DNA from: Azospirillum brasilense
Lineage (GTDB): Bacteria; Pseudomonadota; Alphaproteobacteria; Azospirillales; Azospirillaceae
Direction of reading: 5' to 3'
Assembly (NCBI RefSeq): GCF_007827795.1
Contig: NZ_VITI01000004.1
Coordinates: forward strand, 62,001-126,000
Length of the DNA: 64,000 nt
Positions within the stretch are counted from its first letter, which is position 1. Every line of letters starts with the position of its first letter. The translations under genes were made by a program, and so were the position numbers. Shown one piece after another: positions 8,870-16,704 of this stretch. The notes beneath the pieces are model-generated. The model did not search any database. It was not told where the DNA came from and saw only the letters and a program-made list of their open reading frames with translations.

Positions 8870-10450
8870 ATGCAAAAGTCCGGGCAGGGTTCCGGGGCCA
8901 CGACCTCCGTCTGGATGGATCGCGGCGGGGCGGCGATGCCCGCCGGGACGGTCGCCCCCACCGCCGCGGCGCTGGGCGCCCTGCGGCCCAACCCATCACC
9001 CGACGTGATCGTCGTCGGGGCTGGCATCGCCGGGGTCACCACGGCCTACCTGCTCCAGCGTTCCGGCAAGTCGGTTCTGCTGCTGGACAACGGGCCGCCC
9101 GGCGGCGGCGAAACCGGGCGGACCACGGCGCATCTCTCCAACGTCATCGACGACCGCTTTACCGAGATCGAACGGCTGCACAGCGAGTCCGGCGCCCGCA
9201 TGGCGGCGGACAGCCACGGCGCCGCCATCGACACCATCGAGCGGATCGCCCGCGAGGAAGGCATCGACTGCGGCTTCGCCCGGATCGACGGCTATCTGAT
9301 GCTGGCGCCAGGGCAGGACCCAGCCACCCTGGACCGCGAGCGCGACGCCGCCCGCCGCGCCGGACTGGACGATGTCGAGCGGCTGGACGCCCCGCCCATT
9401 CGCCATCCCGGCCCCTGCCTGCGCTTCCCGCGGCAGGCGCGGATTCACGCGCTGGACTATCTGGCCGGGCTGACCCGCGCCTTCCTGGCGCGCGGCGGCG
9501 CGCTGGCCACCGGGGCGCATGTCTCCACGGTCCGGCAGGACGGAGAGCGCGTGCGCGTCGAGGCCGGGCCGGACCACGCGATGGTCGAGGCCGCCGCGGT
9601 GGTCGTCGCCACCAACTCCCCGATCAGCGACCGCTTCGCCATCCATTCCAAGCAGGCGCCCTACCGCACCTACGCCATCTCCGTCCGGGTTCCGAAGGGC
9701 AGCGTGCCCGACGCCCTCTATTGGGACACGCTCGACACCTATCACTATGTGCGGCTCCAGCCGGAGGCCGACCACGACCGGCTGATCGTCGGCGGCGAGG
9801 ATCACAAGACCGGCGAGGCCCGCGACATGGCGGAGCGCTGGGCCGCGCTGGAAGCCTGGACACGCGCGCATTTCCCCCAGGCCGGGGCGGTCGGGCACCG
9901 CTGGTCCGGGCAGGTGATGGAGCCCTTCGACGGGCTGGCCTTCATCGGCCCCGACCCAGCCTATGGCGGGCGGGTCTTCGTGGCGACCGGCGACAGCGGC
10001 ATGGGCATGACCCACGGCACCATCGCCGGGCTGGTCCTGTGCGAGCTGATCCACGGCAGCGGCAGCCCCTGGGCCGCGCTCTATGATCCCGGCCGCAAGA
10101 TGACCAGCACGCTCGGCACCTATCTGCGGGAGAACCTGGACGTGGCCCGCCACTTCCTGCCCTACGTCCAGGGGCCGGAACTGGAGGGCGAGGACCGCAT
10201 CCAACCCGGACAGGGCGCGGTGCTGAAGTCGGGCGTCTGGCCCGTCGCCGTCTTCCGCGACGAGTCGGGGGCGCTGCACCGCCGCTCCGCCATCTGCCCC
10301 CATCTGAAATGCGTGGTGCGCTGGAATCCCGGCGAGCGGAGCTGGGACTGCCCCTGCCACGGCTCCCGCTTCGCGGTGGATGGGACGGTTCTGAACGGCC
10401 CGGCCACCCAACCCCTCGCGCCCGTGGAGGACTCCGCAAGCAAAAACTGA
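8870..10450 (+). CDS. FAD-dependent oxidoreductase (DAO family) fused to a C-terminal Rieske [2Fe-2S] domain
   Basis: 526 residues. A Rossmann FAD site (VIVVGAGIAGVTTAYLL) lies near residues 45-61, after a 40-residue leader rich in Gly/Ala. A DAO/glycine-oxidase-type core follows (DSGMGMTHGTIAG near 380). The last 90 residues carry a Rieske cluster: CPH near 475, then CPCH 16 residues later, with HGSRF. Such fusions oxidise small amines or amino acids, or act in redox stress; the substrate is unknown. No Tat or Sec signal is obvious, so it is probably cytoplasmic. AAGGA precedes ATG 8870. A hairpin terminator follows. Distinct from soluble DadA by the Rieske tail. Confidence 0.85.
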   Translation: MQKSGQGSGATTSVWMDRGGAAMPAGTVAPTAAALGALRPNPSPDVIVVGAGIAGVTTAYLLQRSGKSVLLLDNGPPGGGETGRTTAHLSNVIDDRFTEIERLHSESGARMAADSHGAAIDTIERIAREEGIDCGFARIDGYLMLAPGQDPATLDRERDAARRAGLDDVERLDAPPIRHPGPCLRFPRQARIHALDYLAGLTRAFLARGGALATGAHVSTVRQDGERVRVEAGPDHAMVEAAAVVVATNSPISDRFAIHSKQAPYRTYAISVRVPKGSVPDALYWDTLDTYHYVRLQPEADHDRLIVGGEDHKTGEARDMAERWAALEAWTRAHFPQAGAVGHRWSGQVMEPFDGLAFIGPDPAYGGRVFVATGDSGMGMTHGTIAGLVLCELIHGSGSPWAALYDPGRKMTSTLGTYLRENLDVARHFLPYVQGPELEGEDRIQPGQGAVLKSGVWPVAVFRDESGALHRRSAICPHLKCVVRWNPGERSWDCPCHGSRFAVDGTVLNGPATQPLAPVEDSASKN

Positions 10451-10452
10451 TA

Positions 10453-10476
10453 AAATCCTTCGAAACCGAAGGGTTT
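10453..10476 (+). terminator. Hairpin terminator after the FAD/Rieske gene
   Basis: AAATCCTTCG (10453-10462) pairs with CGAAGGGTTT (10467-10476) with one G.T pair and an AAAC loop. It starts three bases after the stop codon and ends in TTT. Confidence 0.7.
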
Positions 10477-10577
10477 CGACCGGGCGTTGCAGGAGCCCTG
10501 CGACGAATTAACCTGTGGTAAAGGACTCCGGTACGATCATACCCTTACGGCGAAACGATCACGCGCGGGAGGCGGCG

Positions 10578-11558
10578 ATGTATTACTCGGAAATGTCCGG
10601 ACCGACAGGGACGACCAGTACGGTCCTGCAACAGGCGAACAACGCCAAGAAGGCAACCGAGAGCAAGGCCGCGGACGGCGCCAAGGCCGCCGCCACGACC
10701 GACGCCGCGGCCCCCGCGAAAAGCGCCAGCCCGGCCTACACGATCAGCCAGTCGATGGAAAACCTGCTCGACAACCTGTCGGGCAAGAAACCCGCCGCGG
10801 CGGGCGCCGACGGCGCGAACGCCGGTGCTGCGGGCGACGCGGCCGGCGGCGGCAAGACCGGCGCCCAGGCCATGGCCGACCGGGCCAAGGAAGCCGAGCG
10901 GATCATGAGCAACGCCCTGGAGCAGTCCAAGGGGCTCGCCGGCCTGTTCGAGAAGGCCATCGACAACATGGCCGGCGACCTCGGCAGCCTGCTCGGCGGG
11001 CTGGGCATGTCGGACGACGACGTGAAGGGCGCCGTCGGCGATTTCGGCAGCACCATGAAGGACAAGCTGAAGTCCATGGATTTCAGCCAGATGGGCATGA
11101 GCATGGAGGAAGCCCGCTCCCAGTGGTCCATCGAATCCCGCGGCATGGAGCTGACCATCCAGGACGGCGACAAGTCGGTCCGCATCTCCTTCGCCAAGTC
11201 CACCCTCGACTTCACCCGTGAGGACCGCGGCCTGTCGGCCACGCTGAACGCGGACGGTTCGGGCAGCGCCATGTTCTCCGCCGCCACGACCAAGGTGTCC
11301 GGCAAGGCCACCGGCATGATCGTCCGCTCCGAGGGTTTCAGCGACGACGAGATCAAAGGCGTCCTGGAGAAGCTGAACGGCATGGCCGCGAAGGGCGGGA
11401 TGAGCGGCCTTGGCGCCCTGACCCCGACCAAGAGCGCCGATGGCGTGATGCACCTGAACCTGGACCTGTCGCAGCCGATCGCCGGCCTGACCGACGGCAG
11501 CAGCGCCAAGAGCGGCGCCGCGGCGGACACGTCCCAGAAGGTGGACATCAAGGCGTGA
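10578..11558 (+). CDS. Hypothetical Ala/Gly/Lys-rich protein (326 aa)
   Basis: Not recognised. The start ATG 10578 was preferred over an upstream ATG because GGGAGG lies just before it (10568-10573). The first 110 residues are low-complexity Ala/Lys/Gly with no signal peptide. The middle (about 115-175) is Met/Gly/Ser/Asp-rich and helical. Residues 180-250 look like a folded beta domain (alternating WSIESRGMEL, KSVRISFAKS). The rest is again Gly/Ala-rich with an amphipathic Asp/Lys helix. Composition suggests a secreted or structural protein with disordered ends, but no export signal supports this. It is a single-gene unit after a terminator. Confidence 0.6.
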   Translation: MYYSEMSGPTGTTSTVLQQANNAKKATESKAADGAKAAATTDAAAPAKSASPAYTISQSMENLLDNLSGKKPAAAGADGANAGAAGDAAGGGKTGAQAMADRAKEAERIMSNALEQSKGLAGLFEKAIDNMAGDLGSLLGGLGMSDDDVKGAVGDFGSTMKDKLKSMDFSQMGMSMEEARSQWSIESRGMELTIQDGDKSVRISFAKSTLDFTREDRGLSATLNADGSGSAMFSAATTKVSGKATGMIVRSEGFSDDEIKGVLEKLNGMAAKGGMSGLGALTPTKSADGVMHLNLDLSQPIAGLTDGSSAKSGAAADTSQKVDIKA

Positions 11559-11678
11559 CAAAGCGCGGTTCGTGCCCGCAGGGGGCGGTGTGGGCTGTGA
11601 TAAAGGGGGCCGATGCTTGCCGTTGAGCCGGCTCCCTGTATAGAAGCGGCTTTCGATGTATCGGAGATTCGCTTCCCC

Positions 11679-12098
11679 ATGACCGACCGCAACGCCGTGC
11701 TGGCCGCGAACCGGGCTTTCTATCAGGCATTCACCGCGCGTGACTTTCCCGCCATGGACCGGCTGTGGGCCTCCCGCCTGCCCGTGTCCTGTATCCATCC
11801 CGGCTGGACGATCCTGTTCGGCCGGGAGGCGGTGGTGTCGAGCTGGCAGGACGTGCTGCGTGCCCCCCGCGGCCCGGCGGTGCAGGCGCGCAACGAACGC
11901 GTCAGTCTGTACGGCGACACCGCGGTCGTCCTGTGCGAGGAGATCGTGGGGGACACCCTCCTGGTCGCGACCAACCTCTTCGCGCGCGAGGACGGGGAAT
12001 GGCGGCTGGCCCACCATCAGGCCGGGCCGGTGGCCGAGCCGGCCTCGCAGGTCCTGACCCCTTCCGACCGCCTTCCACCCGGCGGCCTTCTCCACTGA
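11679..12098 (+). CDS. SnoaL/NTF2-like protein (139 aa)
   Basis: Small cone-shaped alpha+beta fold related to nuclear transport factor 2 and SnoaL/DUF4440. It begins with the typical AANRAFYQAFTARDFPAMDRLW helices and carries the CIHPGWTILFGREAVVSSW block, then alternating beta strands (TAVVLCEEIVGD, WRLAHHQAGPV). Many members bind small molecules or act as cyclases/isomerases, and many are of unknown role. ATG 11679 was chosen because it begins the conserved first helix; an upstream ATG at 11613 adds unconserved residues. Its stop is 27 bases from the convergent hydrolase. Confidence 0.75.
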   Translation: MTDRNAVLAANRAFYQAFTARDFPAMDRLWASRLPVSCIHPGWTILFGREAVVSSWQDVLRAPRGPAVQARNERVSLYGDTAVVLCEEIVGDTLLVATNLFAREDGEWRLAHHQAGPVAEPASQVLTPSDRLPPGGLLH

Positions 12099-12125
12099 CC
12101 GCGGCCAGTTTCGACAGCCGCACCC

Positions 12126-13304
12126 TCACCGACGGTCCGCCGCGTTCTCCAGATGCCAGATCAGGTCGCCCACCACACGGTCGGCGGTGACGCGCTCGGG
12201 GTCGCTATTGGTCAGCGCCACCGCGGCCCAACGGTGGGCGCGTGAAAAGGCGATGTAGGCGTTGAAGCCGCCGGTGGACCCGGAATGCCAGAGGATCGGC
12301 GTGCCGTCCGCCGCCCAGGCGACGAACCAACCCAGCGCCATCGCCCCCTGCCCCAGCGCCCCCGGATCGCGCAGCGCCCGCCCATCCACCTGCACCGACT
12401 GGGCGAGCGCCAGCGTCGCGGCGGTCTCGCCGTCGCAGGCGGCCTTTCCCAAGCCGGTGCAGTCGCCCATGTTGGCGCGCAGCCAGCGCAGCAGGTCGTC
12501 GGCGGTGGAGTAGAGGCCGAAGGAGGGCTGCATGGCCGGCGCCTCCCAATCGGGCACCACCTGCCCGCGGGCGTGGCCCACCGCCTTGCGGGCGCGCTGC
12601 CCGGCGTTGGGCGACAGGGTGGTGTCGGTCATCCCGAAGCGGTCGGTGACCACTCTCTTCAACAGCGTTTCGTACGGAATGCCGGAAGCGGTGGACAGCG
12701 CCTCCCCCAGCACCGCCATGCCGACGTTGGAGTAGCGGAAGCGCGTGCCCGGCGGCACCGTCAGGCTAAAGCCGGACAGCCACGCCCCCACCTCCTCCCG
12801 CGTCAACGGCTTGTAGGGGTTGCGCGGGTCCTCCAGCCGGCTCCAGGAGAAGCGCGGCGTTTCCGGCACGTTGGGCAGCCCCGCCGTGTGGGTGGCGAGG
12901 TCGAGCAGGCGGATCGGCGTGCCGTCGAAGTCCGGGGCGTGGACCGGCTTGGGCAGATGGCGGGCCAGCGGATCGGTCGGGGCGACTCGTCCGGCGCGGA
13001 TCAGCTCCGCCAGGATGGTGCCGGTGAAGGGCTTGGTCAGCGAGGCGATCTGGAACAGGGTGCGCCCGTCCGGCGGGCCGCCGTCGGGCCGCCCGCTGTC
13101 GCCACGCCCGATGACGAGGCTGCGCCCGTCGCGGATCACCCCGACGACGATGCTGCCCGCCCCCGCCTCGGCCAGACGGCGGTCGGCCAGCGCCGTCACC
13201 GCCTCGCCCAGACGGTCCGGGGCCACCGCGTCCGCCGGGGCCGGGGCCGTCGCCCAGACGGTGAGCGCAAGAAACGACACGACACCGAGCACCGGCCCCC
13301 GCAT
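12126..13304 (-). CDS. Beta-lactamase-fold serine hydrolase (class C/esterase EstB type), exported
   Basis: 392 residues. An N-terminal signal peptide ends near residue 26 (ATAPAPADA), so it is periplasmic or secreted. The catalytic SxxK is Ser88-Leu-Thr-Lys91, and the YxN motif is YSN near 170 (FRYSNVGMAVLGEAL). A C-terminal HSGSTGGF supplies the KTG-equivalent as HSG. These marks fit the beta-lactamase/PBP4*/EstB family: carboxylesterase, D-alanyl peptidase or beta-lactamase activity cannot be told apart. GGAGG precedes ATG 13304. It is followed by 171 bases without a gene on its upstream side, so it is likely monocistronic. Confidence 0.88.
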   Translation of the reverse strand: MRGPVLGVVSFLALTVWATAPAPADAVAPDRLGEAVTALADRRLAEAGAGSIVVGVIRDGRSLVIGRGDSGRPDGGPPDGRTLFQIASLTKPFTGTILAELIRAGRVAPTDPLARHLPKPVHAPDFDGTPIRLLDLATHTAGLPNVPETPRFSWSRLEDPRNPYKPLTREEVGAWLSGFSLTVPPGTRFRYSNVGMAVLGEALSTASGIPYETLLKRVVTDRFGMTDTTLSPNAGQRARKAVGHARGQVVPDWEAPAMQPSFGLYSTADDLLRWLRANMGDCTGLGKAACDGETAATLALAQSVQVDGRALRDPGALGQGAMALGWFVAWAADGTPILWHSGSTGGFNAYIAFSRAHRWAAVALTNSDPERVTADRVVGDLIWHLENAADRR

Positions 13305-13475
13305 CCCCAGCCTCCGTCATCGGCGCGCGGAATGGGCGCGCTGAGGGGAGAATGGGAAGCGGCCCCGCCCGCCGGTACGCCCGCGGACGGACATCACGCC
13401 AACGGAGCAGGCCGCGCCGGGCGGGTTAGACCGGTAAGGTCCAGCCCACCCGGCCGAAATTTACTCGGCCAATTT

Positions 13476-15167
13476 CTACTCGGTGGGAATTTCCGCCAGC
13501 GGCGGGCGGCGGTCCTTCACGATGGTCAGGGGCACGTCGTCGGCGGCGATCTCGATGATCGGCTGGCCGCCCAGCAGGCTGGGGCACTGCTTGACCTGGG
13601 TGAAGGCCATGAAGAAATCGGCCTTGCGCCAGTCCAGCCCGGTGCCGTTGACCAGCTTCAGCCAGGGCGGCAGCTCGAAGCGTACGGCCAGCGTGTTGCC
13701 GCAGACCGACAGGGTGTACTGGCGCGGCGGCGCCTTGCCGCCGTTCTCGCGCTCCACCAGATCGATCAGCTCGGCCAGCGCCTCATGCTGGGAGTTGCCC
13801 CAGTAATCCAGCTCGAACCGGCCCTCGGCGCCCTTCAGCCCGCCGGCGAACTGGTTGTAGTAGACGTACTGGTTCGGGTGCATGGCGCCGAGCTGCCACG
13901 CGTACAGCACGGCCACCGCGATGGCCGCCGCCCCGTACGCCTGCCCCGTACGCCGCCCCAGCGCCTCGGCCCCGCTCCACAGCCGGTCGAGGGCGATGCC
14001 GGCCAGCACCGCCATCGGCGGCGCCACGAACAGGAAATGGCGGATGCCGTTGTAGACGGACGGGCGCATCAGCATGAACAGGATCACCGGCAGGAAGGCC
14101 GCCAGCGCCAGCGGCACCCAGCGCACCGCGCCGAAGGCGCCGTCCACGCTCCGCCAGCCGCCGCGCACCACCCACAGGGCGGCCAGCACCACCGCGGCCA
14201 GGGTGCCCAGCAGAACCGCCTCCGGCAGCTTCACCCCCAGATAGACCGGCAGGTAGAGCGCCGGCGGGGCGGCGGAGCTGACCATCTGCCCCATGAACAG
14301 CGTCTGGATGTCGATGGGGAAGTGCGAAACGACGCGCAGCGCCTCCAGCGGGTTCAGCGGCTTCTGCACCGCCCAGGGCCAGAACAGCGCCATCACCGCG
14401 TAGGCCAGGGGAATGGCCGGCAGCAGGGGCGGCACCGAACGCCGGACGACGCCGAACGCCGGCCGCAGCCCGCCCCGCCACGCCACCAGCACCACATAGA
14501 GCGCCAGCGCCACCGCGAGGTAGAAGCCGGCCAGCACCGCGCCCACCCGGATCGACAGGGTCAGGCCCAGCGCCAGTCCGAATTTCAGCACCGCGCTGCG
14601 GCGCGGGGCCGGCATCTGCCCGATGATGCGGGTGGCGAAATAGAGCGTCCACACCATGCCCGCGGCGAAGGGCACGTCCTTGGTGTTGTTGAACATGGCG
14701 CCGTAATAGACGCCGGACAGCGCCAGCAGCGCCGCCGCCAGGAAGCCCGCCCGCGGCCCGGCCAGCAGCCGGGCGTAGCGCCAGCAGCCGGCGATGCCCA
14801 GCACCCCGACCAGCGCGCAGAGCAGGTGGCGCGTCTCGTACTCCTCGAACGGCGAGATCGGGACCACCAGGGCGGTCACCAGATCGAACAGCCCGCCATA
14901 CAGGTACAGGTCCTTGAAATGGAAGGCCGACCGGTCGGTGAAGCCGGACAGGTAGAAGGACAGCAGCTTCTTGCCGTAGATGTGCTGCACCTCCTCGTCG
15001 GTGCTGATCCCGTAGTTCCGGAAGGTCAGCGCGGCGAGGATGATCAGGCACAGCAGAAGCGCGCGCGCCATGTCGTCCCACAGGGCCCCGGCGCGGCGTT
15101 GCGTCAGGGCGCCTGCCGGGGGCGTCGCCCCGAGGGGATTCAGGCCGATCGGCGGCATCAGGCTCAT
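13476..15167 (-). CDS. Glycosyltransferase family 39 (ArnT/PMT-like) membrane protein
   Basis: 563 residues with about 11-12 hydrophobic helices and a soluble C-terminal part. The first periplasmic loop has an Asp-Glu pair (GISTDEEVQHIYGKK) where GT39/GT-C enzymes hold the catalytic acid. Such enzymes transfer a sugar from a polyprenyl-phosphate carrier to lipid or protein on the periplasmic face. The start ATG 15167 overlaps the stop of the upstream GT2 gene as ATGA, so translation is coupled. The GT2 partner probably makes the polyprenyl-phosphate sugar used here. The acceptor is unknown. Confidence 0.85.
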   Translation of the reverse strand: MSLMPPIGLNPLGATPPAGALTQRRAGALWDDMARALLLCLIILAALTFRNYGISTDEEVQHIYGKKLLSFYLSGFTDRSAFHFKDLYLYGGLFDLVTALVVPISPFEEYETRHLLCALVGVLGIAGCWRYARLLAGPRAGFLAAALLALSGVYYGAMFNNTKDVPFAAGMVWTLYFATRIIGQMPAPRRSAVLKFGLALGLTLSIRVGAVLAGFYLAVALALYVVLVAWRGGLRPAFGVVRRSVPPLLPAIPLAYAVMALFWPWAVQKPLNPLEALRVVSHFPIDIQTLFMGQMVSSAAPPALYLPVYLGVKLPEAVLLGTLAAVVLAALWVVRGGWRSVDGAFGAVRWVPLALAAFLPVILFMLMRPSVYNGIRHFLFVAPPMAVLAGIALDRLWSGAEALGRRTGQAYGAAAIAVAVLYAWQLGAMHPNQYVYYNQFAGGLKGAEGRFELDYWGNSQHEALAELIDLVERENGGKAPPRQYTLSVCGNTLAVRFELPPWLKLVNGTGLDWRKADFFMAFTQVKQCPSLLGGQPIIEIAADDVPLTIVKDRRPPLAEIPTE

Positions 15168-16303
15168 GAACGGCGGTCCTCGCTTCCGGGCTGGCGCCAA
15201 GCGCCTGCATTGGCCCCCGGATTGGCCCCTGGATTGGATGCCGGAGCCGCGGCCTCGTCCTCGAAGCCGTGCGCGGAACGGACGATGTAAAGGGGGCGCC
15301 CCTTCACCTCGTTGAAGACGCGGCCGAGATAGTCGCCGATGACCCCCAGCGTGACGAGCTGGATACCGCCCATGAACAGCACCGCCGCCAGCAGCGATTC
15401 ATAGCCGGGCACGTCGATGCCGTAGATCAGGGTGCGCAGCAGGCGCAGCAGGATGTAGACGAAGGCGAAGCCGGAGATCGCCATACCCACCAGACTCCAC
15501 ACCCGCAGCGGGAAGGTGGAGAAGGCGGTCAGACCGTCGAAGGACAGGCTGAGCAGCTTCAGGAAGCCCCATTTGGTCTCGCCACCCGCGCGCTCCCCCT
15601 GCTCGTAGGGGATGCTCGCCTGACGGAAACCGACCCAGGCGAAGATGCCCTTCATGAAGCGGGTGCGTTCCGGCATGCGGTTGATGACGTCGACCACCCG
15701 ACGGTCCATCAGCCGGAAGTCGCCGACCTCGCGCGGCAGCTTGACCTCCGACAGGTTGTCGAAGATCCAGTAGAAGGCGCGGGCGAACATCCGGTGCCTC
15801 AGGCTCTGCCCCACCCGCGCGTGGCGCACGGCGACAACGACGTCGTAGCCCTCGCGCCATTTGGCGAGGAATTGCGGCAGCAGCTCCGGCGGGTGCTGGA
15901 GGTCGGCGTCCATCGGCACCACGGCGTCGCCGGTGGTGTGGCGCAGCCCGGCCGACAGGGCCAGCTCCTTTCCGAAGTTGCGCGACAGGTCGACCACCTT
16001 GATCCGCGGGTCGGCGTCATGGACGTCCAGCAGACGGTCGAGCGTGTCGTCGCGGCTGCCGTCGTTGACGCAGACCACCTCCCACTCCGCGTCCAGCCGG
16101 TCGAGCACGGGCACCAACCGTTCGAACAGCGCCGCGATGTTGGGGGCTTCGTTGTAGAAGGGGATCACCACCGACAGGCGCCCCCGCTTCGTGCGGGCGG
16201 AGCGCGACGGCTTCGGAGCGGAAGCGGCGTCGCCTGGGCCAAGGGCGGGGCGGGGAACGGTGTTGGGAGAAGGCGCCAGAGTGGGCGCGTCGGTCAGGGA
16301 CAT
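15164..16303 (-). CDS. Polyprenyl-phosphate glycosyltransferase (GT2, GtrB/ArnC/DPM-like)
   Basis: 379 residues from ATG 16303. An N-terminal Pro/Ala-rich leader is followed by a GT-A domain: VVIPFYNE, VCVNDGSRDDT and MDADLQHPPE are the family's nucleotide/metal sites. Two C-terminal membrane helices at about 270-340 are typical of GtrB-type enzymes. It likely loads a sugar from a nucleotide donor onto undecaprenyl phosphate for the downstream GT39 (ATGA overlap). Earlier in-frame starts exist at 16402 and 16438, and none has a clear ribosome site, so the start is uncertain. The last 25 residues contain a short NPGANPGANAGA repeat made by tandem ATTGGCCCC-like units. Confidence 0.88.
   Translation of the reverse strand: MSLTDAPTLAPSPNTVPRPALGPGDAASAPKPSRSARTKRGRLSVVIPFYNEAPNIAALFERLVPVLDRLDAEWEVVCVNDGSRDDTLDRLLDVHDADPRIKVVDLSRNFGKELALSAGLRHTTGDAVVPMDADLQHPPELLPQFLAKWREGYDVVVAVRHARVGQSLRHRMFARAFYWIFDNLSEVKLPREVGDFRLMDRRVVDVINRMPERTRFMKGIFAWVGFRQASIPYEQGERAGGETKWGFLKLLSLSFDGLTAFSTFPLRVWSLVGMAISGFAFVYILLRLLRTLIYGIDVPGYESLLAAVLFMGGIQLVTLGVIGDYLGRVFNEVKGRPLYIVRSAHGFEDEAAAPASNPGANPGANAGAWRQPGSEDRRS
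15208..15240. repeat. Tandem GGATTGGCC-like units in the GT2 3' end
   Basis: Three near-identical units of 10-11 bases (core ATTGG(C/A)) lie in the last codons of the GT2 gene and encode Asn-Pro-Gly-Ala repeats on the minus strand. Similar units occur near 25.66 kb and 54.19 kb. Confidence 0.6.
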
Positions 16304-16704
16304 GGCCGGCCGTTGGGTCAGATCATCACGAGCCGGGTCGGAGGGGTCCAGGCAGGCGTCCCCGGCGGGGCGCTTCGCCCTTTGGCGTATAGCACGATAC
16401 ATGGGGATGAGCAAAACGCCTCTATTGTGACCATCCACGGCCTAAGCCGTGACCAGCACGCCGCTGGAGCCGGCGCCGGAACGGCCCGTCGCTGTGGGCT
16501 AACGCCGCGGGCAGGACAAATATTCCAAGCCCCCGCGAAACCGCCAGAACCCGGAAGGATAAGGACATCCCCAAGCGTGCGCGGAGGGGCCGCATGCCCG
16601 TTTTCGGGGACCGCAAACCAGTTGGCACACTTAATGAATTGGTAAGCGGACACTGCCATGTTCTGTATCTAAACCATTCAGCCTCATCCGGAGTTTTCCC
16701 GACC
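16304..16704. other. Divergent intergenic region, GT2 to chemoreceptor
   Basis: About 400 bases. The GT2 frame stays open to 16438, so part of this may be coding if an upstream start is used. The rest is less GC-rich near 16617-16700 and should hold the chemoreceptor promoter, but I see no convincing -35/-10, operator or RNA. Confidence 0.4.

Noticed and set aside
12285..15290. A 1001-codon open frame antisense to the serine hydrolase and GT39 genes
   Set aside because: Very high GC makes stop-free antisense frames common; the translation is Gln/Arg/His-rich without conserved motifs, while the opposite strand encodes two clear families.
16612..16632. A TTGGCAC box resembling half of a sigma-54 promoter before the chemoreceptor
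   Set aside because: The -12 TTGC element is missing at the required spacing (TGAATT is there instead).
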